Origin: Roseicyclus sp.
GTDB lineage: Bacteria; Pseudomonadota; Alphaproteobacteria; Rhodobacterales; Rhodobacteraceae
Assembly: GCA_018401385.1 (NCBI GenBank)
Contig: JAGYKZ010000015.1
Span: 1 to 37,135 of the forward strand
Direction: 5' to 3'
DNA length: 37,135 nucleotides
Below the pieces are notes generated by a model. That model had not been told where the DNA came from, made no database searches, and saw only the letters and a list, made by a program, of their open reading frames with translations. The number at the start of each line of letters is the position of its first letter. Position 1 is the first letter of the stretch. Both the position numbers and the translations under genes were made by a program. Of the stretch, positions 17,441 to 24,973 are shown in pieces.

Positions 17441-18715
17441 TCATGCTGCTTTGATATAGTATTTTGACGGGGCAGCGGGCCTGAGGCGTTTTTGATAGGG
17501 ATCATCATCCGAAAGCATCAGATCCCCCATCCTGCGGAGCAACTGGATGCGCCCCGCCGCAGAATAGAAAGAGCCGCGAATTTGAGAGCTTTCCATTAAA
17601 AACTGCCGATAAAGCAAATAGGCCGCGTGATCGGGTCGTATGGGATTGGCGAAGAAGTCGGCGGTGTCTTGGTCGGAGACAAATTCAGGCTTGCTGTAGA
17701 CCGCGCTGCCATAAGCCTTGAGCGGCAATCCCCGCCAAAGCGCCTGTTGCCCTGCGGTTGAGTTTACAGTGATGGCGGAGCAGGCTTCGTCCAAAAGGGC
17801 CGCCAATTTTCCGCCATCAATGAAATGCACGCGGCCCTGTAATCCATTTGTTTTGCACAGGCTGCGGATGATGGCACGGATTGGGCTGCGCCCATCTTCG
17901 AGAGGGTGGGCTTTGAACACCAGATGATGATGCGCAGCTGCGCCTTGTGCGAAACCTGCTATCACCTCCGTCAGAAAGGCGCGCTGGTCTTCAAATGGGC
18001 CGTGATCGCGAAAACTGGCGTCATGCTCCAATTGCAAAAGGACCAGATGATATGATGGTCGCCCCTGCCATTGAAGCCGTCTTGTGGCCATATGGCGCTG
18101 CACAAAGATGAACGGTGCCAATATCATGCGGCGCAGATAGAGCCGCAATTCCCCCGCCACGCTGAGGCTGCGATGCGGTCGAAAGGCGGGGAAGCCTTGA
18201 TTGAGCGCCAAAACATACCCGTGATAGACTGCTCCGTAATAAATGTGATGCCACAGTTGACCCCATCGGGCGGGAATGTCGGTCAGATCAGCCTCGCGCC
18301 CTGCAAGTGCGGTGGTAATTTGGGTGATGTCCATCTGCATCAAGGGGCTGTGCCCATTGGCCCCGCCGCGTTCATAGGTGATCCAATAGGGTCGCAAATA
18401 CCCTTCTTCGAACACATGGATATGCATCTTACGGGCTTTTGCCTGTTTCACAGCCTCCGCATGAAGTGGGCGGGTGTCACCATAAAGCACAAGGTCGCTG
18501 AAATCCTGCTGTTGCAAAAATTCATGCAGCCATGTGGGCCAATGCTCTGGCGTGCCGTGATAGGCTGTGAAGCCATGGTGCCTTGTCCAAAATGCCTGAT
18601 CCCCGCGATTGAATCCCACGCGATGGCACAGCGCGCCAGCCGCCTCCAATTGACGCGCCAGTTCTGAAAAAAAGGGCCCGTGCGGCCCTTGTAAGAACAA
18701 AAACTTGCGCTGCAT
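17441..18715 (-). CDS. kpsS: Capsule biosynthesis protein KpsS (Kdo transferase-like)
   Basis: KpsS attaches the first Kdo to the phosphatidylglycerol anchor of group-2-type capsules. The ATG at 18715 (424 aa) is favoured over a GTG at 18721, because AAAGGTG lies 5 bases upstream. Visible family features are FLQGPHGPFFSELARQLEAAG at the start (Rossmann-like), LVLYGDTRPLH, VFEEGYLRPYWITYE (about 103-118), HLVFKAHPLEDGR (about 268-280) and AITVNSTAGQQALWRG (about 316-331), all hallmarks of capsule-type beta-Kdo transferases. It is intact, unlike the two genes downstream on the same strand. No ABC transporter (kpsM/kpsT/kpsE) is in the window. Upstream, 18716-18973 holds no gene I can support and no FMN riboswitch. 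Confidence 0.88.
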   Translation of the reverse strand: MQRKFLFLQGPHGPFFSELARQLEAAGALCHRVGFNRGDQAFWTRHHGFTAYHGTPEHWPTWLHEFLQQQDFSDLVLYGDTRPLHAEAVKQAKARKMHIHVFEEGYLRPYWITYERGGANGHSPLMQMDITQITTALAGREADLTDIPARWGQLWHHIYYGAVYHGYVLALNQGFPAFRPHRSLSVAGELRLYLRRMILAPFIFVQRHMATRRLQWQGRPSYHLVLLQLEHDASFRDHGPFEDQRAFLTEVIAGFAQGAAAHHHLVFKAHPLEDGRSPIRAIIRSLCKTNGLQGRVHFIDGGKLAALLDEACSAITVNSTAGQQALWRGLPLKAYGSAVYSKPEFVSDQDTADFFANPIRPDHAAYLLYRQFLMESSQIRGSFYSAAGRIQLLRRMGDLMLSDDDPYQKRLRPAAPSKYYIKAA

Positions 18716-18973
18716 TGTCACCTTTTACACGCCTATTGGATCAGGTCGAACGGCGCATGGGACTTTCGCGATGGCACCGCCCGTGCCGAGCCTTGAGGTT
18801 GCTTTTGGGATGTCCAAGGCACATCCATCTTGGTAGTTTGCGCCATGATCATGGTGGCACTAGGGCCAAATTATGGCCGAAATTTGACGACAAGCGGATG
18901 CTCCTCTCTTGCTCATTGGGGGGGGCAGCGCTAGGCAAGAGGTGCAGAATCTCACGACAGAAGGCCCCGTGCG

Positions 18974-19564
18974 ATGTTTACAGGAATTGTAACCGATATT
19001 GGAACGGTCAGCGCACTCGAGCCGCGCGGTGATCTGCGCGCGCGCATCACAACGCGATATGATACAACGCGGATTGATATTGGCGCTTCCATTTCCTGCG
19101 ATGGGGTCTGTTTGACGGTTGTGTCTTTGGGGCAGGATTGGTTCGAGGTGGATATCTCGGCCGAAACGGTCTCAAAAACCACCATTTCCGATTGGACGGT
19201 TGGCCAGCCCATCAATCTCGAGCGCGCTTTGCGCTTGGGGGATGAGATGGGCGGACATATCGTATCGGGCCATGTCGATGGTGTCGCAGAACTGGTCGAG
19301 ATGCGCGATGAGGGACACTCAACCCGAATGCGTTTTCGCGTGCCGCGCGACTTAGCAGGATTCATCGCACCCAAAGGATCCGTTGCGCTCAATGGCACCT
19401 CACTGACCGTGAATGAGGTTGAGGGTGATGTTTTTGGTGTCAATGTTATTCCGCACACCAAATCGGTCACCACATGGGGACAAATGGCCGTGGGATCGCG
19501 GTTGAACATCGAGATTGATATGCTTGCCCGCTATGTGGCGCGGCTTCAGGATTGGCAGGGCTGA
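18974..19564 (+). CDS. ribE: Riboflavin synthase (alpha chain)
   Basis: This enzyme dismutates two 6,7-dimethyl-8-ribityllumazine molecules to riboflavin and the pyrimidine precursor, the last step of the pathway. The 196-aa protein has the required duplicated beta-barrel. Domain 1 starts MFTGIVTDIG and contains SISCDGVCLTVV; GGHIVSGHVDG links to domain 2, which has KGSVALNGTSLTVN and the closing VNVIPHTKSVTTWG. The catalytic-region residues of the N-terminus (MFTGIV) are intact. It starts 258 bases after the divergent kpsS. The genes that usually supply its substrate (ribBA, ribH) do not follow; nusB comes directly after, and the nearby ribD is broken. Confidence 0.95.
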   Translation: MFTGIVTDIGTVSALEPRGDLRARITTRYDTTRIDIGASISCDGVCLTVVSLGQDWFEVDISAETVSKTTISDWTVGQPINLERALRLGDEMGGHIVSGHVDGVAELVEMRDEGHSTRMRFRVPRDLAGFIAPKGSVALNGTSLTVNEVEGDVFGVNVIPHTKSVTTWGQMAVGSRLNIEIDMLARYVARLQDWQG

Positions 19565-19678
19565 CCCGCTCTTGCGATCCTTGCGTTGACGCGCGCGGCG
19601 AAGCACCCTAAACGCGGCGCGACCTCTCAAGAGACGCTGCGCGGAACTTGCCGCGCCCCAAGGAATGATATTTGCGCG

Positions 19679-20176
19679 ATGAGCACCCCGTCCGATGACA
19701 CCCCAAGCCGCGACATTGCTGCGCAAAATCCACGGCAAATGAAATCGGCGGCACGTCTTTATGCGGTTCAAGCTTTGTTCCAGATGGAGCATTCAGCCCA
19801 GAGTGTGGACGCGGTGCGGCGTGAGTTCGCGGCACATCGCTTTGGCGCGGTGCTCGATGGGGCGGAGATGGCCGAAGCCGATATCGATCTTTTCTCCCAA
19901 CTGTTGGAAGATGCCGTAGCGCAGCAGGCCAAGATCGATCAGATGACAGATCGCGCCTTGGTCGCGAAATGGCCCATTGACCGTATTGATCCAACTTTGC
20001 GCGCCTTGTTCCGCGCGGCGGGGGCTGAATTGGTCGGGTCCAACACGCCGCCCAAGGTGATCATAACCGAATTCGTTGATATTGCGCGGGCGTTTTTTCC
20101 GGAAGGACGCGAGCCAAAATTTGTGAATGGGGTTTTGGACCACATTGCCCGTGAGGCCCGCCCAGACGCATTTTGA
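19679..20176 (+). CDS. nusB: Transcription antitermination factor NusB
   Basis: NusB pairs with NusE (S10) on boxA RNA to support rRNA antitermination. With the ATG at 19679 it is 165 aa, typical for alphaproteobacteria. The N-terminal extension (about 20 residues, Ser/Asp-rich) precedes the conserved start MKSAARLYAVQALFQMEHS. The C-terminal half has DRIDPTLRALFRAAGAEL, the PPKVIITEFVDIARAFF helix and the end EPKFVNGVLDHIARE, all diagnostic. The ribosome site AAGGA lies 14 bases upstream of this ATG, rather far; an in-frame upstream non-ATG start is less likely. It lies 114 bases after ribE on the same strand. Confidence 0.94.
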   Translation: MSTPSDDTPSRDIAAQNPRQMKSAARLYAVQALFQMEHSAQSVDAVRREFAAHRFGAVLDGAEMAEADIDLFSQLLEDAVAQQAKIDQMTDRALVAKWPIDRIDPTLRALFRAAGAELVGSNTPPKVIITEFVDIARAFFPEGREPKFVNGVLDHIAREARPDAF

Positions 20177-20300
20177 GGTGTTTTGAGCGGCTTTTTGCGT
20201 TTAGGGCCGTTCTGTCGCAGAGGTTGCTGTTGCACCCGCCAAACTTTGCGCTAACTTTTTTTCAAGGAGTCTCAGGTCATCCTGCGGGGGGAGGTGCATT

Positions 20301-20621
20301 ATGCCAGATCACATTCGTTTCATTCTACGCCATGCGGCCATTGGGGCTGTGATCGCTTTTGCCTTCGTTGCGATGTTGTTAGGCTTCAACGTGGCCAATT
20401 TGCGTCACTTGGTTCTGAACAGTGCCGATGGCCTTTTGGCGGTGATCCTGCTTTATGTGTTTTGCGCCATCACCTTTGGCTCGGCGCAGGTTGGGTATCG
20501 CATTATGACATTGGGCGATGATGATCATGACGATCACGGACGCCGCGATGCGGCCTTCACGCCCGAACCGCAAGCGGTGCGCGTGTCTGTCCGAGAGGAT
20601 GCGCGGCGCAATCGCCCTTGA
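20301..20621 (+). CDS. Unknown small inner-membrane protein with Asp/His-rich tail
   Basis: The 106-aa product starts MPDHIRFILRHAAIGAVIAF and has two hydrophobic helices at about residues 10-30 and 44-63 (LLAVILLYVFCAITFGSAQVG). Its cytoplasmic or periplasmic tail opens with GDDDHDDHGRRD, which could bind a metal. The ATG at 20301 is preceded by GGGGGGAGGTG. Proteins like this recur in Rhodobacteraceae next to nusB-type housekeeping genes, but I know no function. It is 124 bases downstream of nusB and on the same strand. Confidence 0.75.
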   Translation: MPDHIRFILRHAAIGAVIAFAFVAMLLGFNVANLRHLVLNSADGLLAVILLYVFCAITFGSAQVGYRIMTLGDDDHDDHGRRDAAFTPEPQAVRVSVREDARRNRP

Positions 20622-20875
20622 TGTGACGGAACCGCATCCACCGTAGAGGCGTGATTCCCGAGAGCCTGCATGTACAGGTGGGTGCCAGGTAACGCGACCA
20701 GGGCCGTGACAGAGCCAGCTCCCTCGGAAATGATTAAGGCCACCGGAATATTGCCACAGATACGAATGGCGCAGAACCGTCACTGCTTCACTTAGGTCTT
20801 TGTTTGTCGTTCGACAAGTGGCTGTCTGAATATCTAGAACTTGCCATTGTTCGTTCTTTGTTCCAACTTGGCGCC
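20622..20875. other. Intergenic region without a recognisable gene
   Basis: Between the small membrane protein and the mmcB-like gene, frames are open in places on the minus strand (for example SVTALVALPGTHLYMQALGNH at about 20670-20730), but I recognise no family, start site or repeat ends. It may be a gene remnant; no insertion-sequence signature was found. Confidence 0.35.
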
Positions 20876-21334
20876 ATGATGTCGTCTGATCCCCATCCGT
20901 CTCAGCCCGTCAGCGCAGGCCAGCGTCTTGCGCGTGGCGTGTGCCGCCATTTTGCCCGACTTGGGTTCACCACATTGGAAGAGTTTTGTCCCAAGCGCGG
21001 AAAGCGGGTCGATGTTATCGCGCTTGGTCCGAAAGGTGAGATTTGGATTGTCGAATGCAAATCAGGCGTGGCCGATTTTCGCAGCGATGGCAAATGGGGC
21101 GGCTATCTGGAATGGTGTGATCGCTATTTCTGGGCTGTGGACGCGGCATTCCCGACCAAGATCCTTCCCGAGGACACGGGTTTGATTTTTGCCGATGATT
21201 TCGATGCTGAGGTGATCCGCATGGGGCAGGAGGTGAAATTGGCCGCCGCGCGGCGCAAAAAAATCACCCATGATCTGGCGCAAACTGCCGCACGGCGTTT
21301 GGCGCGGCTGCGCGACCCAATGGGGCGCTATTGA
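20876..21334 (+). CDS. mmcB: MmcB-family DNA repair protein
   Basis: This is a 152-aa PD-(D/E)xK-like nuclease-fold protein of the family named after Caulobacter MmcB, whose gene responds to DNA damage. The ATG at 20876 begins MMSSDPHPSQ. An upstream non-ATG start at 20804 is unlikely. The nuclease-like core is KRVDVIALGPKGEIWIVECKSG (about residues 43-64, with Asp and the E-x-K motif) followed by DFRSDGKWGGYLEWCDRYFWAV and an acidic GLIFADDFDAEVIR segment; the C-terminus is arginine-rich. It is convergent with, and directly abuts, the DUF6324-like gene. Enzymatic activity is not established. Confidence 0.82.
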   Translation: MMSSDPHPSQPVSAGQRLARGVCRHFARLGFTTLEEFCPKRGKRVDVIALGPKGEIWIVECKSGVADFRSDGKWGGYLEWCDRYFWAVDAAFPTKILPEDTGLIFADDFDAEVIRMGQEVKLAAARRKKITHDLAQTAARRLARLRDPMGRY

Positions 21335-21523
21335 TTATTTGCGTGTCTTGCGCGCGGCTTCAGCGGCAAGGCGCAATTCTTCCGCGATCTCTTCGGCTTC
21401 GTCCGGGTCAAAATCAAGCGGCAGGTCGACCCCATCCGCCTCGACATAAATGCGCACCATCCCAAGGCTGGTTGGCCCAATCTGCAGATTCGCGGCGATT
21501 TCGCTTTCGCTGTTGATACTCAT
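21335..21523 (-). CDS. DUF6324-like small acidic protein
   Basis: The product is 62 aa from the ATG at 21523, preceded by GGAGAATGAG; it begins MSINSESEIAANLQIGPTSLG. The rest is a short beta strand (MVRIYVEADGVDLPLDF) and a highly acidic helix (DPDEAEEIAEELRLAAEAARK). This pattern is the small conserved DUF6324-type family of Rhodobacteraceae, function unknown. Its stop abuts the stop of mmcB with no gap. It is transcribed away from the tRNA-His gene. Confidence 0.78.
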   Translation of the reverse strand: MSINSESEIAANLQIGPTSLGMVRIYVEADGVDLPLDFDPDEAEEIAEELRLAAEAARKTRK

Positions 21524-21622
21524 CTCATTCTCCAGATGTCGAAACGGGCGGATGCCAAGTTGCACGCGGATAAGGCCCTAATCCTTTGCGCCTTGAATGA
21601 CAATATCCGCGTCATCCCCCCC

Positions 21623-21650
21623 TTGCAATCGCGGCGCGAGGCGGCTATTT
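21623..21650 (+). promoter_or_regulatory. Likely promoter of the tRNA-His gene
   Basis: TTGCAA (21623-21628), a 16-base spacer and CTATTT (21645-21650) are placed 11 bases before the mature tRNA start. The spacing is right for a sigma-70-type promoter. The -10 element is only a moderate match. Confidence 0.4.
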
Positions 21651-21661
21651 CCGCCGACAGT

Positions 21662-21738
21662 GCCGCCTTAGCTCAGTTGGTTAGAGCGCTGGATTGTGGA
21701 TCCAGAGGTCCCCCGTTCAAGCCGGGGAGGCGGTACCA
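21662..21738 (+). tRNA. tRNA-His (GTG anticodon), CCA encoded
   Basis: The 77 bases fold as a complete cloverleaf: acceptor GCCGCCT / AGGCGGT, D-stem GCTC/GAGC, anticodon stem CTGGA/TCCAG with loop TTGTGGA (anticodon GTG), T-stem CCCCG/CGGGG with loop TTCAAGC, then A73 and an encoded CCA. The base before position 1 is T, so no G-1 is encoded, the discriminator is A73 and the first pair is G1-U72. Loss of G-1 with A73 is known for tRNA-His of a clade of alphaproteobacteria that has a matching unusual HisRS. Confidence 0.97.
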
Positions 21739-21756
21739 TCCGCGCTGCACCTGTTA

Positions 21757-22083
21757 TTATCTTGCGCCAATGTCGAGGCGGCCAATCTCGGCCATGGTTG
21801 CGCTGTCAAATACGATAATCCGTTGTCCCCCATCCACGATGGCCACCCATCCCGCGCCAAAGGTCACGGCACTGGGCGTGATATCCGCAGGCAAGCTCAG
21901 ATATTCGGGCAGGATGATTTCGTGCGGCCCTGCTTTGGGGAAACGGGTGACAAAAACAGAAACCATCGTTATCAGGCCCAAGATCATAACAACGGTCAAA
22001 ACCCATACCAAGCGTTGCAGCCAAACCAAATGCGGCGGCAGATTGGTGTCTGGGGGGATATCACCTGAGGAAGGCGTGTTCAT
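21757..22083 (-). CDS. DUF6476-like membrane protein
   Basis: The 108-aa product (ATG at 22083) has a polar, proline-rich N-terminus (MNTPSSGDIPPDTNLPPHL), one membrane helix at about residues 24-48 (RLVWVLTVVMILGLITMVSVF) and a periplasmic beta-strand domain (LPADITPSAVTFGAGWVAIVD). This matches a small Rhodobacteraceae family often beside rluD, which I believe is DUF6476. Function unknown. Its start codon overlaps the start codon of the divergent rluD (sequence CATG at 22081-22084), so the two genes have no intergenic space and their 5' regions lie inside each other. Confidence 0.75.
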   Translation of the reverse strand: MNTPSSGDIPPDTNLPPHLVWLQRLVWVLTVVMILGLITMVSVFVTRFPKAGPHEIILPEYLSLPADITPSAVTFGAGWVAIVDGGQRIIVFDSATMAEIGRLDIGAR

Positions 22084-23113
22084 GGCGGAACTCCGCATCA
22101 TTAGTTTCGAGATCGGGCCAGAGCCTGCACCGCGTCTTGATAAGGCACTTGGCCGCGATGTGCCAGAAGAAGCGGCATTGAGCCGCTCACGCCTTGCACG
22201 GCTGATTGCGGCGGGCGATGTCGCGATCAATGGCGTGATCGTGACAGATGCCCGTGGCCGCGTTGCCGAAGGGGATCAGGTCACCATCCGTGTCGTTGAG
22301 GCCGCCGAGGTTGAAACCCGCCCACAGGACATTCCGCTTGAGATTTGTTACGAGGATGACGATCTGATTGTGGTCAACAAACCTGCTGGGCTTGTGGTCC
22401 ATCCTGCCCCGGGCAGTCCAGATCGCACGTTGGTAAATGCGCTGCTGCACCATTTTGGCGGTAATCTGTCTGGTGTGGGCGGTGAAAAGCGGCCAGGCAT
22501 CGTGCATCGCATCGATAAGGATACATCGGGTCTTTTGGTGATTGCCAAATCGGATCGCGCCCATCACGGTCTGGCCGATCAATTTGCAGCCCATAGTGCC
22601 GAGCGGCACTATATTGCCCTGTGCCACGGTAATCCTGATCCCGCCGACCCCCGCCTGCGCGGCGTGCGTGGCACCAGTTTTGAGGATGGCAGCGTTCTGA
22701 AAATCACCACGCAGCTTGCCCGCCATAAAACTGATCGACAGCGCCAAGCGGTGCTGTTTCAAGGGGGACGCCATGCCGTGACGCGGGTGAAGCCACTGCA
22801 AAGCTATCATGATGTGTTGGCCCTGCTGGAATGTCGCTTGGAGACAGGGCGCACGCATCAAATCCGTGTGCATCTTGCACATACAGGCCATGCGCTGGTC
22901 GGTGATCCTGTCTATGGTGGGCGGCGTAAGGTGTCAGAAAAGCTGTTCGGCCCTGATTTGGCTGCGGCCGTAAATGGGTTTCCGCGTCAGGCGCTGCACG
23001 CTGCTTCGCTTGGGTTTGCGCACCCTTTAAGTGATGAATGGATGCGCTTTGAGGCGGATTTGCCGCAGGATATGCAGGATCTCATCACCCGCCTTGACGC
23101 AACCCTCACCTAG
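22082..23113 (+). CDS. rluD: RluA-family pseudouridine synthase, RluD type
   Basis: RluD converts uridines of helix 69 of 23S rRNA (1911, 1915, 1917 in E. coli) to pseudouridine. The 343-aa protein starts MAELRIISFE at the ATG at 22082, preceded by GAGGAAGG. It has an S4 RNA-binding domain (about residues 18-70, SRSRLARLIAAGDVAING), the VVNKPAGLVVHPAPG motif (about 97-111), the catalytic HRIDKDTSGLLV (Asp at 145), and the family end CRLETGRTHQIRVH, GDPVYGG, RQALHAASLGF. The in-frame extension upstream runs through the tRNA and is not real. In related genomes rpoH follows closely; here a damaged ggt gene on the opposite strand intervenes. Confidence 0.94.
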   Translation: MAELRIISFEIGPEPAPRLDKALGRDVPEEAALSRSRLARLIAAGDVAINGVIVTDARGRVAEGDQVTIRVVEAAEVETRPQDIPLEICYEDDDLIVVNKPAGLVVHPAPGSPDRTLVNALLHHFGGNLSGVGGEKRPGIVHRIDKDTSGLLVIAKSDRAHHGLADQFAAHSAERHYIALCHGNPDPADPRLRGVRGTSFEDGSVLKITTQLARHKTDRQRQAVLFQGGRHAVTRVKPLQSYHDVLALLECRLETGRTHQIRVHLAHTGHALVGDPVYGGRRKVSEKLFGPDLAAAVNGFPRQALHAASLGFAHPLSDEWMRFEADLPQDMQDLITRLDATLT

Positions 23114-24690
23114 CGCGCCAGTGCCAAGCCATTGGCGCGGGGTCGGTGGCCGCCTCGACCAAACCGCCTGTATGGGTGACAACCGCGCCCGCATGGCCAA
23201 CCAAATCGCTGTAATCGGGCAAGACTTCCGTTTCATGTCCCATATTGGAGAGGGCCGTGATCCATTCAGGATCAAACCGTGCCTCAATTTTAGCGATGTC
23301 GTTGCATCGCCCCATGTCCGCCCAAGAGCCAACGGGGGGCTGTGACGGCCTGCTGCAAGTCCTGATCCAAATAGGCGTAGCGCGTGAAAATCGCCGCTTG
23401 GGTTTGTGGCTGCCCTTCGCCGCCCATCGTGCCATAGGCCATGACACGCCCGTCCGCGAAAACCGCCATTGCAGGATTGAGCGTGTGAAACGGCACTTTG
23501 CGTGGGGCGATTTGGTTTGGGCCATCGCCCATGACAAAGCCCGCACCACGGTTTTGGAAAAACACCCCCGTGTCAGGGCAGGTCAGGCCAGAGCCAAATT
23601 CCCAATAGACGCTTTGGATAAAGCTGACAGATGTGCCATCAGCATCGCTGGCCCCCATCCAGATTGTATCGCCATCCTTCGGCTCATGAGGCCATGGAAG
23701 GGCGCGCTTGTGGTCAATGTGCGCGGCAAGATCATCCAAAACTTGGTCGCGCAGAAACGCCTCGGGGGGCTGGCGCATGGCGCTGAGATCACCCAATTCA
23801 CGATTGCGCAGAATAAAGGCCTGTTTGGTGGCCTCGATCAAGCCATGAATAGGTGCAACGCCCTCCTTGGTCCAAGTTTGGATACGGTCATAAATCCCCA
23901 AGATCATCAGCGATGACATCCCTTGAGTGGGCGGGATCATGTTATAAAGCGTGGCCTTTGATGTTTTCACCGACAAGGGCGTCACGGCGCGGGCGCTGTA
24001 GGCGGTAAAATCATCAAAGCGCAATGGACTGCCTTGTGCCTCAAGAAAGGCTGCATGGGTCTTGGCCAGATCGCCGTGATAATAATCCGCTATGCCTTTC
24101 TGCGCGATTTGGCGCAGCGTTGCGGCCAAGGCGGGTTGGGTAAACCGCGTGCCTGCGACAGGGATTGCGCCGTCAAACAGATAGGTATCCGCGAAACCTG
24201 GCACATCTTTTAGCCCATCACGCTTGTCTGCGATGCATTGGGACTGGTTGTTGCTGACGGGAAAGCCTGCCTTGGCGTGATAGATTGCGTGTTCCAACAG
24301 GCGCGATAGGGGCAGGGGGGTGCTGCTGGGGGCTGTGGCCAATGCGGTGCGCCACCCATCCACCGATCCTGGAACGGTCAGCGCGGCTTTTGCCCCGCGG
24401 GTCGGGATTGTATCCGTGAACCCTGCCGCTTCATACCACGCGCGACTGGCAAGAGCGGCAGAATGCCCGCCCGCAAAGATCGCCTGAACGGGGGCGTCCT
24501 TGCGTTTGATCAGCCAAAATCCATCGCCGCCGATCCCATTCATATGCGGATAGTCACGGCGATGCACGCGGCCATCGCAACTATCGCCTCAACGGCTGTG
24601 CCCCCTTCAGCCAGAATATCCCGACCTGCCTGAGCCGCCAATGGTGCGGGGCGGTCACCGCCCCCGAAATCCTTGTGTGGTGTTTAGCAT
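23110..24690 (-). pseudogene. Gamma-glutamyltransferase family gene, frameshifted near both ends
   Basis: The family cleaves gamma-glutamyl bonds (for example of glutathione) after self-processing. The central 425 codons (24567-23290) are open, with MNGIGGDGFWLI, PGSVDGW, QGMSSLMILGIYD, DGDTIWMGASDADGTSVSFIQ (the region of the processing Thr), EFGSGL and GGEGQPQTQAAIFTR. The 5' end (MLNTTQGF from an ATG at 24690, then AAQAGRDILAEGGTAVEAIVAM) is in other frames and needs two or more shifts, one near 24560. The 3' end (SLKIEARFDPEWITALSNMGHE, GLVEAATDPR) needs a shift near 23310; the stop at 23110-23112 overlaps that of rluD. It lies between rluD and rpoH. Confidence 0.82.
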
Positions 24691-24973
24691 GGTGTGTCCC
24701 TGATCACGCGTTGAGGGTTAGCGAGGTCGGGTCGCCCCATGACAAGGGGGCGGGGCGCATCATGATCATATCCGCGTGAGCTTTGCTGTAATAATTGAAT
24801 GCGCGATGTCTTGTATACGACCTTCAGTGGGGATAGGCCTATGGTCTTTCTGCCATCTGCTCCCTTGAATGGGGCATAAAAACGCCCATCTGAGATAAAG
24901 TTAATCATCGTTACATTCACGCTTTCTTAAATTGATCGTGCAAATTGAAACGAAAATCAGGGATGAAACGCGC

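Noticed and set aside
18716..18973. FMN riboswitch upstream of riboflavin synthase
   Set aside because: I looked for the conserved RFN helices and junction sequences and found none.
20622..20875. Insertion-sequence remnant between the small membrane protein and mmcB
   Set aside because: No terminal inverted repeats, target duplication or transposase motifs were found.
22187..22891. 234-codon minus-strand frame
   Set aside because: Antisense shadow of rluD.
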